Below, in pieces: positions 13,923 through 14,052 of a stretch of DNA of 14,052 nt. Source of the stretch: Pseudomonadota bacterium (GTDB taxonomy: Bacteria; Pseudomonadota; Gammaproteobacteria; Xanthomonadales; Xanthomonadaceae); the NCBI GenBank assembly GCA_023453655.1, contig JAEXTE010000029.1, positions 1 through 14,052 of the forward strand, in the 5' to 3' direction. Within the stretch, counting starts at the first letter, position 1; the number at the start of each line of letters is the position of its first letter. The position numbers were made by a program, and so were the translations under genes. The notes beneath the pieces were generated by a model that saw only the letters and a program-made list of their open reading frames with translations, had not been told where the DNA came from and did no database searches.

Positions 13923-14052
13923 ATGACGACCGCACCACGACCGCTGCACCTCCACGAAGACCGACTGTTCCCGGCCGACGCCGCCCAGCGCGCGATCGCG
14001 CGACGCCTGTACGCGGAAGTCGGGCGGCTGCCGATCGTCAGCCCGCATGGGC
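13923..14052 (+). CDS. uxaC: Glucuronate isomerase, 5' part only
   Basis: The first 43 codons of a gene cut by the window end. The start ATG at 13923 opens a reading frame translating to M-T-T-A-P-R-P-L-H-L-H-E-D-R-L-F-P-A-D, then R-A-I-A-R-R-L-Y-A-E-V, then L-P-I-V-S-P-H-G. This matches the N terminus of uronate isomerase (UxaC), an amidohydrolase-fold metalloenzyme converting D-glucuronate to D-fructuronate; the His in S-P-H-G is the start of the metal-binding H-x-H motif, whose second His falls beyond the window. It follows GH115 by 71 bp on the same strand and completes the logic of release, import and isomerisation of glucuronate. The ribosome binding site is weak. Fructuronate reductase and mannonate dehydratase genes would be expected next, outside the window. 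Confidence 0.85.
   Translation, partial: MTTAPRPLHLHEDRLFPADAAQRAIARRLYAEVGRLPIVSPHG

Noticed and set aside
10879..13938. A 1019-codon open frame on the minus strand opposite GH115
   Set aside because: No domain, start signal or membrane pattern; composition is that of a shadow frame. GH115 motifs are clear on the plus strand.
1..14052. CRISPR arrays, tRNA or rRNA genes, insertion sequences, phage or defence genes
   Set aside because: None was seen: no regularly spaced repeats, no transposase or integrase, no cloverleaf-like gene in the intergenic gaps.

Overview
The window is very GC-rich, densely coded DNA that looks like a Xanthomonadaceae/Lysobacteraceae gammaproteobacterium (Xanthomonas, Lysobacter, Luteimonas or Pseudoxanthomonas type). 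The grounds are protein style (a long oligosaccharide-type TonB-dependent receptor, a GPH-family sugar transporter, GH43 and GH115 enzymes), codon use, and a divergent promoter carrying operators that closely match the xylan-regulon box described in Xanthomonas and Caulobacter. No database search was possible, so the genus is an inference.

Left part (1-2740): a short stress and housekeeping neighbourhood. Three genes run leftward: a GIY-YIG/T5orf172-like protein, a secreted BON-domain protein and a DUF4142 lipoprotein. One gene runs rightward, a YciE/YciF-type DUF892 ferritin-like protein. A perfect 10-bp hairpin at 2711-2736 separates it from the convergent sugar locus.

Centre and right (2781-14052): a polysaccharide utilisation locus that best fits (methyl)glucuronoxylan or glucuronoxylo-oligosaccharides. 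It is built as two divergent arms around a 368-bp control region (9294-9661). The left arm encodes a TonB-dependent receptor, then, after a strong intrinsic terminator, a GPH-type oligosaccharide transporter, a cytoplasmic GH43 glycosidase and an aldose 1-epimerase. The right arm encodes an ExuT-like hexuronate transporter, a secreted GH115 alpha-glucuronidase and the first 43 codons of glucuronate isomerase (uxaC), cut by the window end.

Working model (inference): the receptor brings decorated xylo-oligosaccharides into the periplasm. GH115 removes the (4-O-methyl)glucuronic acid side group there. The freed uronate enters through the ExuT-like carrier for UxaC, while the stripped oligosaccharide enters through the GPH carrier and is cut by GH43, with the epimerase equilibrating the anomers. 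The control region holds two LacI-type operators 158 bp apart (TGGTAGCGCTATCA and the perfect palindrome TGATAGCGCTATCA). Between them lies a previously unlabelled pair of 13-bp palindromes of the form GCTGCRTYGCAGC. No xylan regulator gene, endoxylanase, tRNA, rRNA, CRISPR array or mobile element is visible.
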